64,000 bases of DNA from Mucinivorans hirudinis. Its GTDB lineage: Bacteria; Bacteroidota; Bacteroidia; Bacteroidales; Rikenellaceae. The notes under the pieces were generated by a model, which made no database searches, had not been told where the DNA came from, and saw only the letters and a program-made list of their open reading frames with translations. A program made the translations under genes and the position numbers. Positions 47,710 through 56,815 of the stretch are shown in pieces. How positions within the stretch are numbered: the stretch's first letter is position 1; the number at the start of each line of letters is the position of its first letter. The stretch spans positions 1,892,798-1,956,797 of the forward strand of contig HG934468.1 in NCBI GenBank assembly GCA_000723505.1. The letters run 5' to 3'.

Positions 47710-49782
47710 ATGACAAGACGTTACCTATGGGCACTTTTGGCTCTACTTATTTCGACGGCATACTCATACGCCGTACCAAGCACCTCTACTAAAATTAAGG
47801 TTGCTTGTGTGGGCAATAGCGTAACCTATGGAATGACAATAGAAAACCGTGAGCAAAACAGCTATCCGGCTCAGTTGCAGCAGATGCTTGGCGAAGATTA
47901 TCAGGTGGGGAATTTTGGGCGTAACGGTGCGACACTGCTCAACAAGGGGCACAATCCCTACACCAAGACCGAGGAGTATGGTAAGGCGTTGGAGATGGGG
48001 GCGGATATTGTCATCATCCACCTCGGGCTCAACGATACCGACCCGCGCAACTATCCGCACTATCAAGAGGAATTTGCCCCTGACTACATCGCCCTCATTG
48101 ACTCTTTCCGCAGGGCAAACCCCAAGGTGAGGGTGATTGTGGCGCGCCTCTCGCCGATTTTCCATACTCATTGGAGGTTCAATGCCGGCACTCAGATGTG
48201 GTATAACAAAATCCAGCAGGAGATTTCGCGCATTGCCGCACGCGAGAACGTGGAGTTAATTGATTTCCAAGAGGTACTCTATAATCACCCTGACCTGCTC
48301 CCCGATGCCATACATCCCAATAAAGAGGGGGCAACATTGTTGGCACAAAGGGTTTATGCAGCCATTACCGGCGATTTCGGCGGGTTGCAGCTTTCGCCAC
48401 TCTTTAGCGACAATATGGTTTTGCAGTGCAGTCCGGCAACCTTGGTCTGCGGAGTAGCCAATGTCGGTGATATTGTCAATGTGACTCTCGGTACGTTAAA
48501 ATTCAGCACGGTAACGGACAAGAACGGCAAGTGGAAAGTAGAATTACCGTTGGATCATTACTCGACAAATAGCACCCTTATGATATCTACCAGAGATAAG
48601 GCGTTGGAGTTTAATAATGTATCTGTGGGCGAAGTTTGGGTGCTCGGCGGACAATCAAATATGTCGTGGACGGTGGGGCAGAGCACTAATCCCGAAAAGG
48701 CTTTGGAAAACAACAATATAAGGCTGTTTATGTGTGAACCGGCATCTGATCGCACGCGAGACAGTTTGGACGCCCAGACGCTAGAGAGGCTCAATAAACT
48801 CGACTATATACGAAGTCAAGGATGGCAAAGTGCTGCAAAAGAGGCTATTGATAACTTCTCTGCTATAGGCTTCTACTTTGCTCAAAGGGTGGCGGCAAAA
48901 ATGGCTGATACTCCCATTGGGCTTATTCAGATGTCTTTAGGTGGGGCTGCTGCAGAAGGGTTTGTTTCGCGCGAGATGATGGAGGCTGACCCGCTGTTGG
49001 TGAAGATGCTTACGAATTGGACAAAGAACCCAATGGTGATGCAGTGGTGTCGAGATGTAGGTATTCAGAACACGAAGGGGGCTCAAAACCCTCTGCAACG
49101 ACACTACTACGAGCCTGTTTTCCTTTATGAATCCAGAACGAAGCCCCTGTCGGACTACACAATCAAAGGTGTGTTGTGGTATCAGGGTGAGAGTAACGCC
49201 GACAACACGGAACTGCACGAGGTTATCTTCCCGAAGGTTGTGGAGACCTTTAGAAAGGCATATAGAAATGAGCAACTTCCATTCTATTTTGTTCAACTGA
49301 GTGGCATAGAGAGTCGTCCTTCGTGGGGACGATTCCGTAATTCTCAACGTATTTTAGCTGACAATATAGAAAATTGCGAGATGGTTGTAAGTTTCGACTA
49401 CGCAGACCCAACGGATGTTCACCCGCGCAAGAAAGATGTTATAGGTGAGCGACTCGCAAATGTTGCCTTAGCGCGCGACTATGGTTTTACAAACGTTCAA
49501 TATCAGGCTCCCACTGTGGTTCGTTTCGAGGGTAATGTTCTCACATTCAACAATGTGGCAGGTGGGCTTAAAAGTTCGGACGGCGGTGCGGTGCGCGGAT
49601 TCCAGGCATCGGACGATGGGTTGATTTTCCGTGACGTGGAGGCAACAATCAAGGGAAATAAGATAATATTAAAGATTGATAATCCGATTTATGTAAAATA
49701 TGCGTGGAAGCTTTTTACCGATGCCAATGTGGTGAACGGTGTGGGCGTTCCACTCTCTACTTTTGAAATATGGCACGAATAA
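47710..49782 (+). CDS. Two-domain SGNH / sialate O-acetylesterase
   Basis: A 690-residue secreted protein with a signal peptide (about 1-21). The first SGNH hydrolase domain has nucleophile S37 in VGNSVTYG, HLGLNDTDP as the block-III region, and D199-x2-H202 (DAIHPN). The second, a SASA-type domain, starts with LSPLFSDNMVLQ and has S316 in GGQSNMSW, then GVLWYQGESNA and D569-x-H571 (DVHP). Both catalytic sets look intact. Two-domain enzymes of this build (NanS/EstA of oral and gut Bacteroidetes) remove O-acetyl groups from sialic acids so that sialidases can act. No sialidase or nan gene is nearby. Its last 13 bases overlap cmk. Confidence 0.9.
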   Translation: MTRRYLWALLALLISTAYSYAVPSTSTKIKVACVGNSVTYGMTIENREQNSYPAQLQQMLGEDYQVGNFGRNGATLLNKGHNPYTKTEEYGKALEMGADIVIIHLGLNDTDPRNYPHYQEEFAPDYIALIDSFRRANPKVRVIVARLSPIFHTHWRFNAGTQMWYNKIQQEISRIAARENVELIDFQEVLYNHPDLLPDAIHPNKEGATLLAQRVYAAITGDFGGLQLSPLFSDNMVLQCSPATLVCGVANVGDIVNVTLGTLKFSTVTDKNGKWKVELPLDHYSTNSTLMISTRDKALEFNNVSVGEVWVLGGQSNMSWTVGQSTNPEKALENNNIRLFMCEPASDRTRDSLDAQTLERLNKLDYIRSQGWQSAAKEAIDNFSAIGFYFAQRVAAKMADTPIGLIQMSLGGAAAEGFVSREMMEADPLLVKMLTNWTKNPMVMQWCRDVGIQNTKGAQNPLQRHYYEPVFLYESRTKPLSDYTIKGVLWYQGESNADNTELHEVIFPKVVETFRKAYRNEQLPFYFVQLSGIESRPSWGRFRNSQRILADNIENCEMVVSFDYADPTDVHPRKKDVIGERLANVALARDYGFTNVQYQAPTVVRFEGNVLTFNNVAGGLKSSDGGAVRGFQASDDGLIFRDVEATIKGNKIILKIDNPIYVKYAWKLFTDANVVNGVGVPLSTFEIWHE

Positions 49783-50435
49783 TCATTGCCGTGGATGGCT
49801 ACTCATCCTGTGGTAAAAGCACTTTTGCGAGGGCGCTTGCAGCACGATACGGCTACATTTTTATAGACACGGGAGCGATGTATCGTGCCCTAACGCTCTA
49901 TGTTATAAACCAAGGCATCGTGAACTCGCCGTCAAGAATTGTCGAGGAGTTGGACAAAATAGATATATCCTTCAAATTCAACTCCCAACTCGGGCGAAGC
50001 GAAATATACCTCAATGGTGCGAACGTGGACAGCCGCATCCGCTCCTTGGAGGTGAGCAGCCACGTGAGCACAGTGAGCGCCATTCCCCAAGTTAGGGACA
50101 AACTTGTTGCCTTGCAACAGTTTATGGGCAGAGATAAGGGAGTTGTTATGGATGGTCGCGATATTGGGACAGTGGTTTTCCCGCAGGCGGAACTCAAAAT
50201 CTTTATGACGGCAGACCCCAAGGTGAGGGCAATGAGGCGATATAACGAATTGCAGGGGCGCGAACCATTCGAGGAGATTGAGCGCAACATCATAGAGCGC
50301 GACCACTTGGACGAAACCCGCGAAACCAGCCCCTTGCGCCGAGCGGATGATGCTGTGGTGTTGGATAACTCCAATATGACGGTCGAAGAGCAGATGGAGT
50401 GGGCTGAGCAGCTTATGTCGGGAATTAGGATGTAA
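49770..50435 (+). CDS. cmk: Cytidylate kinase
   Basis: A 221-residue P-loop kinase phosphorylating CMP and dCMP. The P loop is GYSSCGKST (residues 10-18). DTGAMYRALTLY, MDGRDIGTVVFP and the Arg-rich lid DETRETSPLRRADDAVVLDNS are typical. The start overlaps the esterase end by 13 bp, and the phosphopantetheinyl transferase follows 3 bp downstream, so these three genes are probably co-transcribed. Confidence 0.96.
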   Translation: MARIIIAVDGYSSCGKSTFARALAARYGYIFIDTGAMYRALTLYVINQGIVNSPSRIVEELDKIDISFKFNSQLGRSEIYLNGANVDSRIRSLEVSSHVSTVSAIPQVRDKLVALQQFMGRDKGVVMDGRDIGTVVFPQAELKIFMTADPKVRAMRRYNELQGREPFEEIERNIIERDHLDETRETSPLRRADDAVVLDNSNMTVEEQMEWAEQLMSGIRM

Positions 50436-50438
50436 AAA

Positions 50439-51017
50439 ATGTTGATAATTAGGGAGATACAAGATAATATTGCTGACCTTTATCCGTTTCGGCAGGTTGA
50501 TTTGGAGTATTACCGTGCCCTGAAAAGCGACCATCGGCGAGCTCAGTGGCTTGCTTCGCGCGTGGCGGTTTGGGAGGAGTTGGGTTGTTATATTGACACT
50601 CTCGCCAACGGAGCGCCTCAAATTCCGAATGGCTATATATCAATCTCACATACACAGAATTGGGTCGCTGTCATTACTAGTGACTGTCCGGTGGGAATTG
50701 ACATCGAAGAACTTGCGCGCGACTGTAGTCGAGTGGTGCGCAAATATACTGATGATGGTGAATTAGCCGTAGTTGCGCCGGCATTTCCTGCTAATCCGCC
50801 ACTGCTTGTGTGGTGTGTCAAAGAGGCGCTATATAAATATGCCTCGCGCGAAGGTGCTGAATTTCTTAATGATTTCAGAATTAAGTCAATGTCGCCAGAC
50901 AATAGAGTGGTAGCAACTGCCTTGGGCAGCACCGTGGAACTCACATATCAAGTGAGGAACAGTTTGTTGGTTGTTTATACCAACAGTATAGCCACCTCAA
51001 ATAATTTTATGAAATAA
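50439..51017 (+). CDS. 4'-phosphopantetheinyl transferase (Sfp/AcpT type)
   Basis: A 192-residue enzyme that attaches phosphopantetheine from CoA to carrier proteins. The metal-binding motif is VGIDIEEL (D88, E90), and the second is WCVKEALYK (125-133), preceded by SISHTQNWVAV as the CoA-binding His segment. It is somewhat shorter than Sfp, as often in Bacteroidetes. It may serve as the main ACP-activating enzyme or act on a secondary carrier; no synthase genes are nearby. It ends at a REP-like terminator. Confidence 0.9.
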   Translation: MLIIREIQDNIADLYPFRQVDLEYYRALKSDHRRAQWLASRVAVWEELGCYIDTLANGAPQIPNGYISISHTQNWVAVITSDCPVGIDIEELARDCSRVVRKYTDDGELAVVAPAFPANPPLLVWCVKEALYKYASREGAEFLNDFRIKSMSPDNRVVATALGSTVELTYQVRNSLLVVYTNSIATSNNFMK

Positions 51018-51039
51018 TTCCGATATACTGGTGTCTGGT

Positions 51040-51069
51040 TATTAACTCGGCATTTAAGCCGAGTTAATA
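51040..51069. terminator. REP-like hairpin between convergent genes, abutting the queD stop
   Basis: TATTAACTCGGC (51040-51051) pairs perfectly with 51058-51069 around ATTTAA. The last base touches the queD stop codon (51070-51072 on the minus strand). It is the cleanest copy of the TTATTAACTCGG family. Confidence 0.85.
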
Positions 51070-51528
51070 TTAACAGTTGTCCTGTGCAAGCCACTCAGCA
51101 TATGACTTTTCGGTTTCGTATAGCTTGAGGGCTACCAACTCAACACACTTTGGCAGCTCTTGCCGTAGTATGTGAGCAAACTCTGTAAGCATATTTTCGC
51201 AAGTCGGTTGGTAGGGCACGATTTCGATACGTTGCCACTTATTGATGTTTTGCTCACGGAATTGACGGTTATCGCGGTTGTCTGCCAGTACCAATGAATG
51301 GTCAAGTCTATCGACAATATGTTGCTTGACAATTCTTTTTATATCAGAAAAGTCCACCACCATCCCCAGCTTAGGATTTGTTTCATCCCCGCAGGGCACT
51401 CCGCGAACCGTCACAAAGAGTTTGTAGGAGTGTCCGTGAACATTCCTACACAAGCCATCGTATCCATCGAGTGCGTGTGCTGCCTCGAAGGAAAATTCGC
51501 GCGTGAGGCGTATTTTTTGTCTCTCCAT
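51070..51528 (-). CDS. queD: 6-pyruvoyl-tetrahydropterin/6-carboxytetrahydropterin synthase
   Basis: A 152-residue T-fold enzyme. The zinc ligands H18, H31 and H33 (FEAAHALDG and RNVHGHSY) and the catalytic C27 are present, with LDHSLVL and PTCENMLTEFAHIL further on. The family makes 6-carboxytetrahydropterin for queuosine or acts in pterin synthesis; the CxxxHGH pattern supports QueD. It is last in the leftward topA-aroK-DUF3298-queD group. No queC, queE or queF is in the window. Confidence 0.93.
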   Translation of the reverse strand: MERQKIRLTREFSFEAAHALDGYDGLCRNVHGHSYKLFVTVRGVPCGDETNPKLGMVVDFSDIKRIVKQHIVDRLDHSLVLADNRDNRQFREQNINKWQRIEIVPYQPTCENMLTEFAHILRQELPKCVELVALKLYETEKSYAEWLAQDNC

Positions 51529-51541
51529 CTCGCGGTGATGG

Positions 51542-52285
51542 CTATTGGTTTTGGCTGTTGTCTATAGCAGTAAGACCGCTTCCATTTAATTTGAGCAGTC
51601 CCCCCATCCGTTCGTAAGGCACTGTCGCCTCGGTGCGTCCCATAGCGTAACAAGCAATCTCGTAGTCGCCATAAACACCCACAACCCCCTTGTCACTCAG
51701 GTATAACGCTGCCGGAATCGGAAATTCCGTGTAGGGGACAAGGTAGCCGCTCTCTTCGATTGATTTTTCGGGCGAAATATCGTACTTACGATAGTATTCC
51801 TCTAGGAATAGTTTACGGAACGCCACTGTGTCGGTAATCTCTTTGCGTAGGTCTAGCTCCTTGCCGCTGAGTGCGTCAAATGTTAGCGGACGCATCACGC
51901 TCCATCCGTGTGCTCCGCCGGTGTAGTAGTGGGAGGTGATAAGCAGCGAGAGCAGCTTCTCGCTCTGGTAACCCTTCCACTCGCTCACGTTGGAGTAGTT
52001 TATCGTATCGTGGATGAACTCCTCTACCTCGGTCATCACCGGAGTGCGTTGTTCATCCGAGAGAATGGCGTAGAGGATGCCGCAACTCTCGATAGTTCGG
52101 TTAATCGAGTCAGCCACGGCATTGTCCGTGCTCTCGACATATGGGTAAGCTATTTTGAGTTGCACACTATGTAATGAGTCCATAACGTGTTCGTAATCAA
52201 CTGTCGAAGTCGAAACAACTGTCACCGGTGCTCTGTTGCACGAGAGCAGCAGCGATAAAGCAAGGGAGAAAATAAGAGTTTTCAT
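51542..52285 (-). CDS. DUF3298/DUF4163 lipoprotein
   Basis: A 247-residue lipoprotein with lipobox ending at C16 (LSLLLSC). A DUF4163-like N region (LKIAYPYVES, then DSINRTIES) is followed by a DUF3298-like domain with YYTGGAHGWSVMRPLTFDALSGKELDLRKEI. It resembles the extracytoplasmic, lysozyme-binding part of RsiV, though no sigma-binding domain is present. The function is unknown. It lies between aroK and queD with short gaps, so it is probably co-transcribed with them. Confidence 0.85.
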   Translation of the reverse strand: MKTLIFSLALSLLLSCNRAPVTVVSTSTVDYEHVMDSLHSVQLKIAYPYVESTDNAVADSINRTIESCGILYAILSDEQRTPVMTEVEEFIHDTINYSNVSEWKGYQSEKLLSLLITSHYYTGGAHGWSVMRPLTFDALSGKELDLRKEITDTVAFRKLFLEEYYRKYDISPEKSIEESGYLVPYTEFPIPAALYLSDKGVVGVYGDYEIACYAMGRTEATVPYERMGGLLKLNGSGLTAIDNSQNQ

Positions 52286-52301
52286 AGCAATAATTAATTA
52301 G

Positions 52302-52817
52302 TTAAATTTGTGTGCTGAATTTCAGGACGTTAATTATGCGGCTAGCATCACGTTCAGCATCTGCAACCGTAATGGATGCGCGTTTGTAGTAGGGTTCGCG
52401 TTCGGCAAGTTTCTGCTCTATGAAGCTACGTAGCTGCTCGGGCGTTTTGCCGGCAATCAGAGGGCGGGAGATTTTGGAGTTGAGCAGGCGGTGGGTCAAA
52501 ACCGATACCTCCTGCTGGAGGTAGACGCTCATCCCCAAGCTGTTTATCATCTCCATATTATCACCAAAACAGGGTGTGCCCCCGCCGGTGGAGATAACGC
52601 AGTTTTCGTTGGCTGCCGATAGCTCTTCGAGGTATTTGGTCTCTAAGGCTCGAAAAGCCGCCTCGCCTTGTTGCTCGAATATTGCAGCAATCGTGCTGCC
52701 CATCTGTTGCTCTATGTAGTTGTCCAAGTCGTAGAAGTTGCATCCCAAAGCGCGTGCTATGGGTTTGCCCAGCGTGCTCTTACCCGAACCCATAAAGCCT
52801 ATAATATATATTCTCAT
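52302..52817 (-). CDS. aroK: Shikimate kinase
   Basis: A 171-residue P-loop kinase phosphorylating shikimate in aromatic amino acid synthesis. The P loop is GFMGSGKST (7-15), the shikimate-binding part has DLDNYIEQQMG with a following FRALETKYL, and the core motif is ISTGGGTP. The lid has SRPLIAGKTPEQL. It follows topA by 6 bp. Confidence 0.96.
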   Translation of the reverse strand: MRIYIIGFMGSGKSTLGKPIARALGCNFYDLDNYIEQQMGSTIAAIFEQQGEAAFRALETKYLEELSAANENCVISTGGGTPCFGDNMEMINSLGMSVYLQQEVSVLTHRLLNSKISRPLIAGKTPEQLRSFIEQKLAEREPYYKRASITVADAERDASRIINVLKFSTQI

Positions 52818-52823
52818 CTGCTG

Positions 52824-55181
52824 CTACTTCTTTCCCGAGCGTGGCTTGGTGCTCTTTATCGGAGCTTCGCCCGCTTGGGCGATAATGCGGCGACAATCCT
52901 CCTCGTTCAGCGTCGAGGCATCTGTCCCCTTGGTAATCTTATAGTTGTTGCCGCCAAAGCTGATATAAGGACCAAAACGTCCATTAAGTACTTGTATATC
53001 ACCAAAAGTGGCTATATTCTTGTTGCGCTCCTGCTCCTGTTTTTCGCGGATGAGCTCGGTGGCGCGTTCGAGGGTTATCGTATAAGGGTCGTCCCACTTT
53101 TTAAGCGAAGTGAACTTGCTGTCGTGTCGGGCGTAGGCTCCGAATCGTCCGACGCCGATAACCACATCCTTCCCCTCAAACTGCCCGATATTGCGTGGCA
53201 GTGCGAAGAGCGATAGTGCCTCGGGCAGGGTGATTGTGGCGACTAACTGCCCGCTCTGCAAACTTGCATACTTTGGCTTTTCTTGGGGCTTCTCTTGGGG
53301 CTTCTCTTGGGGCTTCTCTTGGAGCTTCTCGCCGCCCGCCTCCTCATTGTCACCGAGTTGCACCATCGGTCCGAAGCGCCCCACTTTCGCATATACATTC
53401 TTGCCCGTGGCGGGGTCGATGCCCAGCAGGCGTTCGGTCTTGGTGTAGCTGCTATTTTCGGCAGCATCCTCAATGGAACTGTGGAATGGGTGATAAAATG
53501 CTGCTAACATCTTCTGCCATTGCAATTTGCCTTCTGCTATATCGTCAAACTCCTTCTCGACACTCGCCGTAAAGTCATAGCGAAGTATGTTGGCAAAGTG
53601 CTCTTGCAGGTAGTCCGTAACAACCATTCCTATATCCGTGGGGAAGAGCTTGGACTTTTCCGCACCGTGATTTTCCGTCTTGATACTCTTGGATAGCTTT
53701 TCGCCCCTTAGCGTCAATACGTTATAGTCTCTTTTGATGCCCTCTCTGTCCTCTTTGACCACATATCCGCGATTGATGACTGTCGAAATTGTTGGTGCGT
53801 ATGTCGAGGGACGTCCAATACCCAACTCCTCTAACTTCTTGACCAGAGAGGCTTCTGAATATCTTGGTGGACGTTGCGTGAAACGCTCTGTTGCAACAAT
53901 ATCACCTGATTTCAGTATCTCACCCCTTTTCATTTTGGGCAACATACCCTCCTTCTCACCGCTCTCCTCGTCCGAGGACTCCATATATAGTTTGAGGAAA
54001 CCGTCGAAAACTATCACCTCACCCGTTGCCACAAAGTGCTCTGTGTGTCCAGATACCGCGATTTTCACATTCGTTCGCTCCAATTCCGCATCAGCCATTT
54101 GCGATGCCACGGTGCGCTTCCAAATCAAGTCGTAGAGCTTTTTCTCTTGTGGAGTGGAGCCTGCGGCGCTATTCTCGATATATGTGGGGCGAATAGCCTC
54201 GTGCGCCTCTTGCGCCCCCTTAGACTTGGTCTGATATTGTCGTCTCTTGAAATATTTGTCGCCAAAAGTATTGGTAATCACCCCTTGAGACGTTCCCAAT
54301 GCCAATGCCGAGAGGTTCGTGGAGTCGGTACGCATATATGTTATCAGACCGGCTTCGTAGAGTTTTTGCGCCACATTCATCGTCTGTGCCACCGAGAAGC
54401 CCAGTTTGCGCGATGCCTCCTGTTGCAGGGTCGAGGTTGTGAAGGGAGCTGCGGGCGTCCGCTTTGCCGGTGTCGTCTCGATGCTCTCAACAGCATAAGT
54501 GCATCCTTTGAGCGAGTTCAAAAATGCCTCAGCCTCAGCCATCGAGGCAATTCTATCTTTTAGTTCGGCACGAAATTTATCGCCCTGTGCTGTGGCGAAC
54601 TCGGCAACAACTCTGTAATAGGCTGTCCAAGTAAAGTTTATAATCTCCCTCTCGCGCTCCACAATCAGTTTCACCGTCACAGACTGCACCCGTCCGGCAG
54701 AGAGTTGCGGCTTTACCTTGCGCCACAGCAGCGGCGAAAGCTCAAAGCCCACCAGCCTGTCCAAAATTCTGCGTGCCTGCTGTGCATTGACTAGGTCTGT
54801 ATCTATGCCTCGCGGATTCTCCACGGCGTGAAGTATCGCTTGGGGGGTAATTTCGTGGAAAACAATGCGTTTTGTCTTAGCCTCGTTCAGCTCCAGTGTC
54901 TGGTATAGATGCCAAGCGATAGCCTCACCCTCGCGGTCCTCATCGGACGCCAAAAGTACCGTTTGTGCACTTTTTGCCGCCTTGCGTAGCTCGGAAACGA
55001 CTTTCTGTTTGTCCTCAGAAATTTCGTAGGTGGGTATAAAGCCGTGCTCTATATCCACTGATGTACCGTGCTTAGCCAAGTCGCGGATGTGTCCGTAGCT
55101 CGACTTGACGGTATAATCTTTCCCGAGTATCTTCTCTATAGTTTTGGCTTTGGCGGGTGATTCGACAATAACGAGATTCAT
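52824..55181 (-). CDS. topA: DNA topoisomerase I
   Basis: A 785-residue type IA topoisomerase relaxing negative supercoils. The TOPRIM domain includes NLVIVESPAKAKTIEKILG and ASDEDREGEAIAW, and the catalytic tyrosine is Y282 in ITYMRTDSTNLS. In place of zinc-finger cysteines the C terminus carries repeated topoisomerase C modules (GVGRFGAYARHDSKFTSL and LNGRFGPYISFGG). A repeated EKPQ linker lies at about residues 617-635. It is first of the group topA-aroK-DUF3298-queD. Confidence 0.96.
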   Translation of the reverse strand: MNLVIVESPAKAKTIEKILGKDYTVKSSYGHIRDLAKHGTSVDIEHGFIPTYEISEDKQKVVSELRKAAKSAQTVLLASDEDREGEAIAWHLYQTLELNEAKTKRIVFHEITPQAILHAVENPRGIDTDLVNAQQARRILDRLVGFELSPLLWRKVKPQLSAGRVQSVTVKLIVEREREIINFTWTAYYRVVAEFATAQGDKFRAELKDRIASMAEAEAFLNSLKGCTYAVESIETTPAKRTPAAPFTTSTLQQEASRKLGFSVAQTMNVAQKLYEAGLITYMRTDSTNLSALALGTSQGVITNTFGDKYFKRRQYQTKSKGAQEAHEAIRPTYIENSAAGSTPQEKKLYDLIWKRTVASQMADAELERTNVKIAVSGHTEHFVATGEVIVFDGFLKLYMESSDEESGEKEGMLPKMKRGEILKSGDIVATERFTQRPPRYSEASLVKKLEELGIGRPSTYAPTISTVINRGYVVKEDREGIKRDYNVLTLRGEKLSKSIKTENHGAEKSKLFPTDIGMVVTDYLQEHFANILRYDFTASVEKEFDDIAEGKLQWQKMLAAFYHPFHSSIEDAAENSSYTKTERLLGIDPATGKNVYAKVGRFGPMVQLGDNEEAGGEKLQEKPQEKPQEKPQEKPKYASLQSGQLVATITLPEALSLFALPRNIGQFEGKDVVIGVGRFGAYARHDSKFTSLKKWDDPYTITLERATELIREKQEQERNKNIATFGDIQVLNGRFGPYISFGGNNYKITKGTDASTLNEEDCRRIIAQAGEAPIKSTKPRSGKK
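53275..53330. repeat. 12-bp in-frame tandem repeat in topA
   Basis: GGCTTCTCTTGG recurs about four times in tandem, encoding EKPQ repeats on the minus strand between two C-terminal modules of topoisomerase I. The 12-bp unit keeps the frame, so copy-number change would only alter linker length. Confidence 0.88.
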
Positions 55182-55263
55182 AGTAATTGCATTAATTATT
55201 CTGAGCGGTTGGAGGATGCTTGATTTTGCCTCCTAACCACTCAAAGCTAACTGCTCTAACTTC

Positions 55264-55450
55264 GGGGGGCTTCTGAAAATTAGTAAGTCATCATTCTGAG
55301 GTTATTCAGAGTAATATACCGTCGTTCTTTTGTTTTCATAGGCATCTTTTAATTTTTACTGTCAGTCACATAACTCGCTGTCTTACCGACAATTAAAATC
55401 TACTTGCTAAAAATTCCAAAACAACCAACTGCTAATTTTTAGACCCTCCC
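55264..55450. repeat. Degenerate inverted-repeat element in the topA/DUF4270 spacer
   Basis: The left end GGGGGGCTTCTGAAAATTAG and the right end, which on the other strand reads GGGAGGGTCTAAAAATTAG, are similar and bound about 187 bp, close to the 186 bp of the 17979 element. The interior differs. TTGCTAAAAATTCCAAAACA near 55405 matches the reverse of the copies at 6683 and 29305. The right end touches the DUF4270 stop codon. Confidence 0.5.
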
Positions 55451-56815
55451 TTATTTAAGCAGTGTGTATGTTAATTTCAGTTTTGGCGGCTGTGCCGACG
55501 ATGAGCCGTAGAAAACCGACCTATTAGGGCGGAGGTAGTAGGTCATCGCTGGCGCAATTTCCAATTCTTCGTACTTTATCTTTCCTGTAAAACGTCCTTG
55601 CAGGTATGATGATATATTGAGTTTATAGACTCCTATTGAGCGAACAAGCGATCCTCCCAGCGTATTGCCTCCCGTGGCGGGTTGATAGTCCGGCATAAAT
55701 TCAAACTTTGGTAAATCTTTATAGGCAGACACGTTTAGAAACATTAGGTTATAATTTTCCCAAACCGGGTTGTGCACAAACAGAGTCAGTTCTGCCGCCT
55801 GCACCGCAATATCCTTGTATCCCAATTTCTGTGCCTCTTCTTTTATTGCATCTATTTGGCTCTGAGGGAAAACCATCTTTGTGGACAATCCTGCCGGAGC
55901 CGACACATAACATAGCTTGGTGCTGAGTGTTGAGTTTCCTATCTCCTTTACATCTACTCCTCCCACGGCAGGGTCAGCAAAGGTATAGTCCTGTTGAACG
56001 GTTTCGAAGTTGGTGTTATTAGGTGCCAACTGCGTGCTGTACATAATGAACGATATGTAGGTTGTGTCCGGCTTTTCGTTTTTGTTGTGGTAGTAGAGTT
56101 CCATCTTGGAGCCCGACAAATTCAGATTGTAGATACATCCCTCGCCCTCGCCTTTTTGCACGGTTTTGGTTTTGAAATATAGCCCCTTGAAAAACTTGTG
56201 GAACACAGTGTCGTAGTAGTATGGGTTGGTTTTATCCTGTGTGTTGATGAGAAACTTATCCATAAACTCCCGTGGTAACTTTCTAACAATCTGTGTTGGC
56301 GACTTGAGTGTGAAGCGCACCAACGGTTCGCCGGCAAGGTTCGGAGCCATTTCGTAGTCCGAATTGAAGCGACTCTTGTAGTCATATGTGCCCTTAAGCA
56401 CTTCATAAACCTCTACCTCTGTTCCCTTGGTTGTATCTCCGCGATAGTCATTGAACAGTAACGTTATCTTCATCGAGTCCAACGTCGGCTCGTTGCCGAA
56501 GTAGGTTGTGGAGCCATATTTAAATCCGAAGGGGGTATAGTTGGTGAAGGCTTGCGATGTGAGTCGCCCTGTGAGAGGGTCGATAAACGAGCCTACCACC
56601 TTGTCGCCAAATAAGGTTCTGTTTGTTTCTATGGATTTTACGGCATAGTAATACGTTCGAGGGACAATCCCGGTTTCGTCCACGCGGGTTGTCATCTCCT
56701 GTGAGGGCAGAATCATATCCTCTCCCATACGGCGGTCGGAATCCAAGCAACCGACGAAAATAATAGGCATCAATAGTAGTGCTAATAATAGTCTACTTGC
56801 TGAGTATTTGTTCAT
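55451..56815 (-). CDS. DUF4270 lipoprotein
   Basis: A 454-residue lipoprotein with lipobox ending at C23 (IIFVGC) when started at 56815 (MNKYSASRLLL); this start overlaps the upstream gene by 23 bp. The mature part is typical DUF4270: GEDMILPSQEMTTRVDE near the N terminus, YYAVKSIETNRTLFGDKVVGSFIDPLTG, and a beta-rich body to the C terminus. The family occurs in Bacteroidetes next to the short GlgA-like gene, as here. It is probably exported to the outer membrane. The function is unknown. Confidence 0.88.
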   Translation of the reverse strand: MNKYSASRLLLALLLMPIIFVGCLDSDRRMGEDMILPSQEMTTRVDETGIVPRTYYYAVKSIETNRTLFGDKVVGSFIDPLTGRLTSQAFTNYTPFGFKYGSTTYFGNEPTLDSMKITLLFNDYRGDTTKGTEVEVYEVLKGTYDYKSRFNSDYEMAPNLAGEPLVRFTLKSPTQIVRKLPREFMDKFLINTQDKTNPYYYDTVFHKFFKGLYFKTKTVQKGEGEGCIYNLNLSGSKMELYYHNKNEKPDTTYISFIMYSTQLAPNNTNFETVQQDYTFADPAVGGVDVKEIGNSTLSTKLCYVSAPAGLSTKMVFPQSQIDAIKEEAQKLGYKDIAVQAAELTLFVHNPVWENYNLMFLNVSAYKDLPKFEFMPDYQPATGGNTLGGSLVRSIGVYKLNISSYLQGRFTGKIKYEELEIAPAMTYYLRPNRSVFYGSSSAQPPKLKLTYTLLK

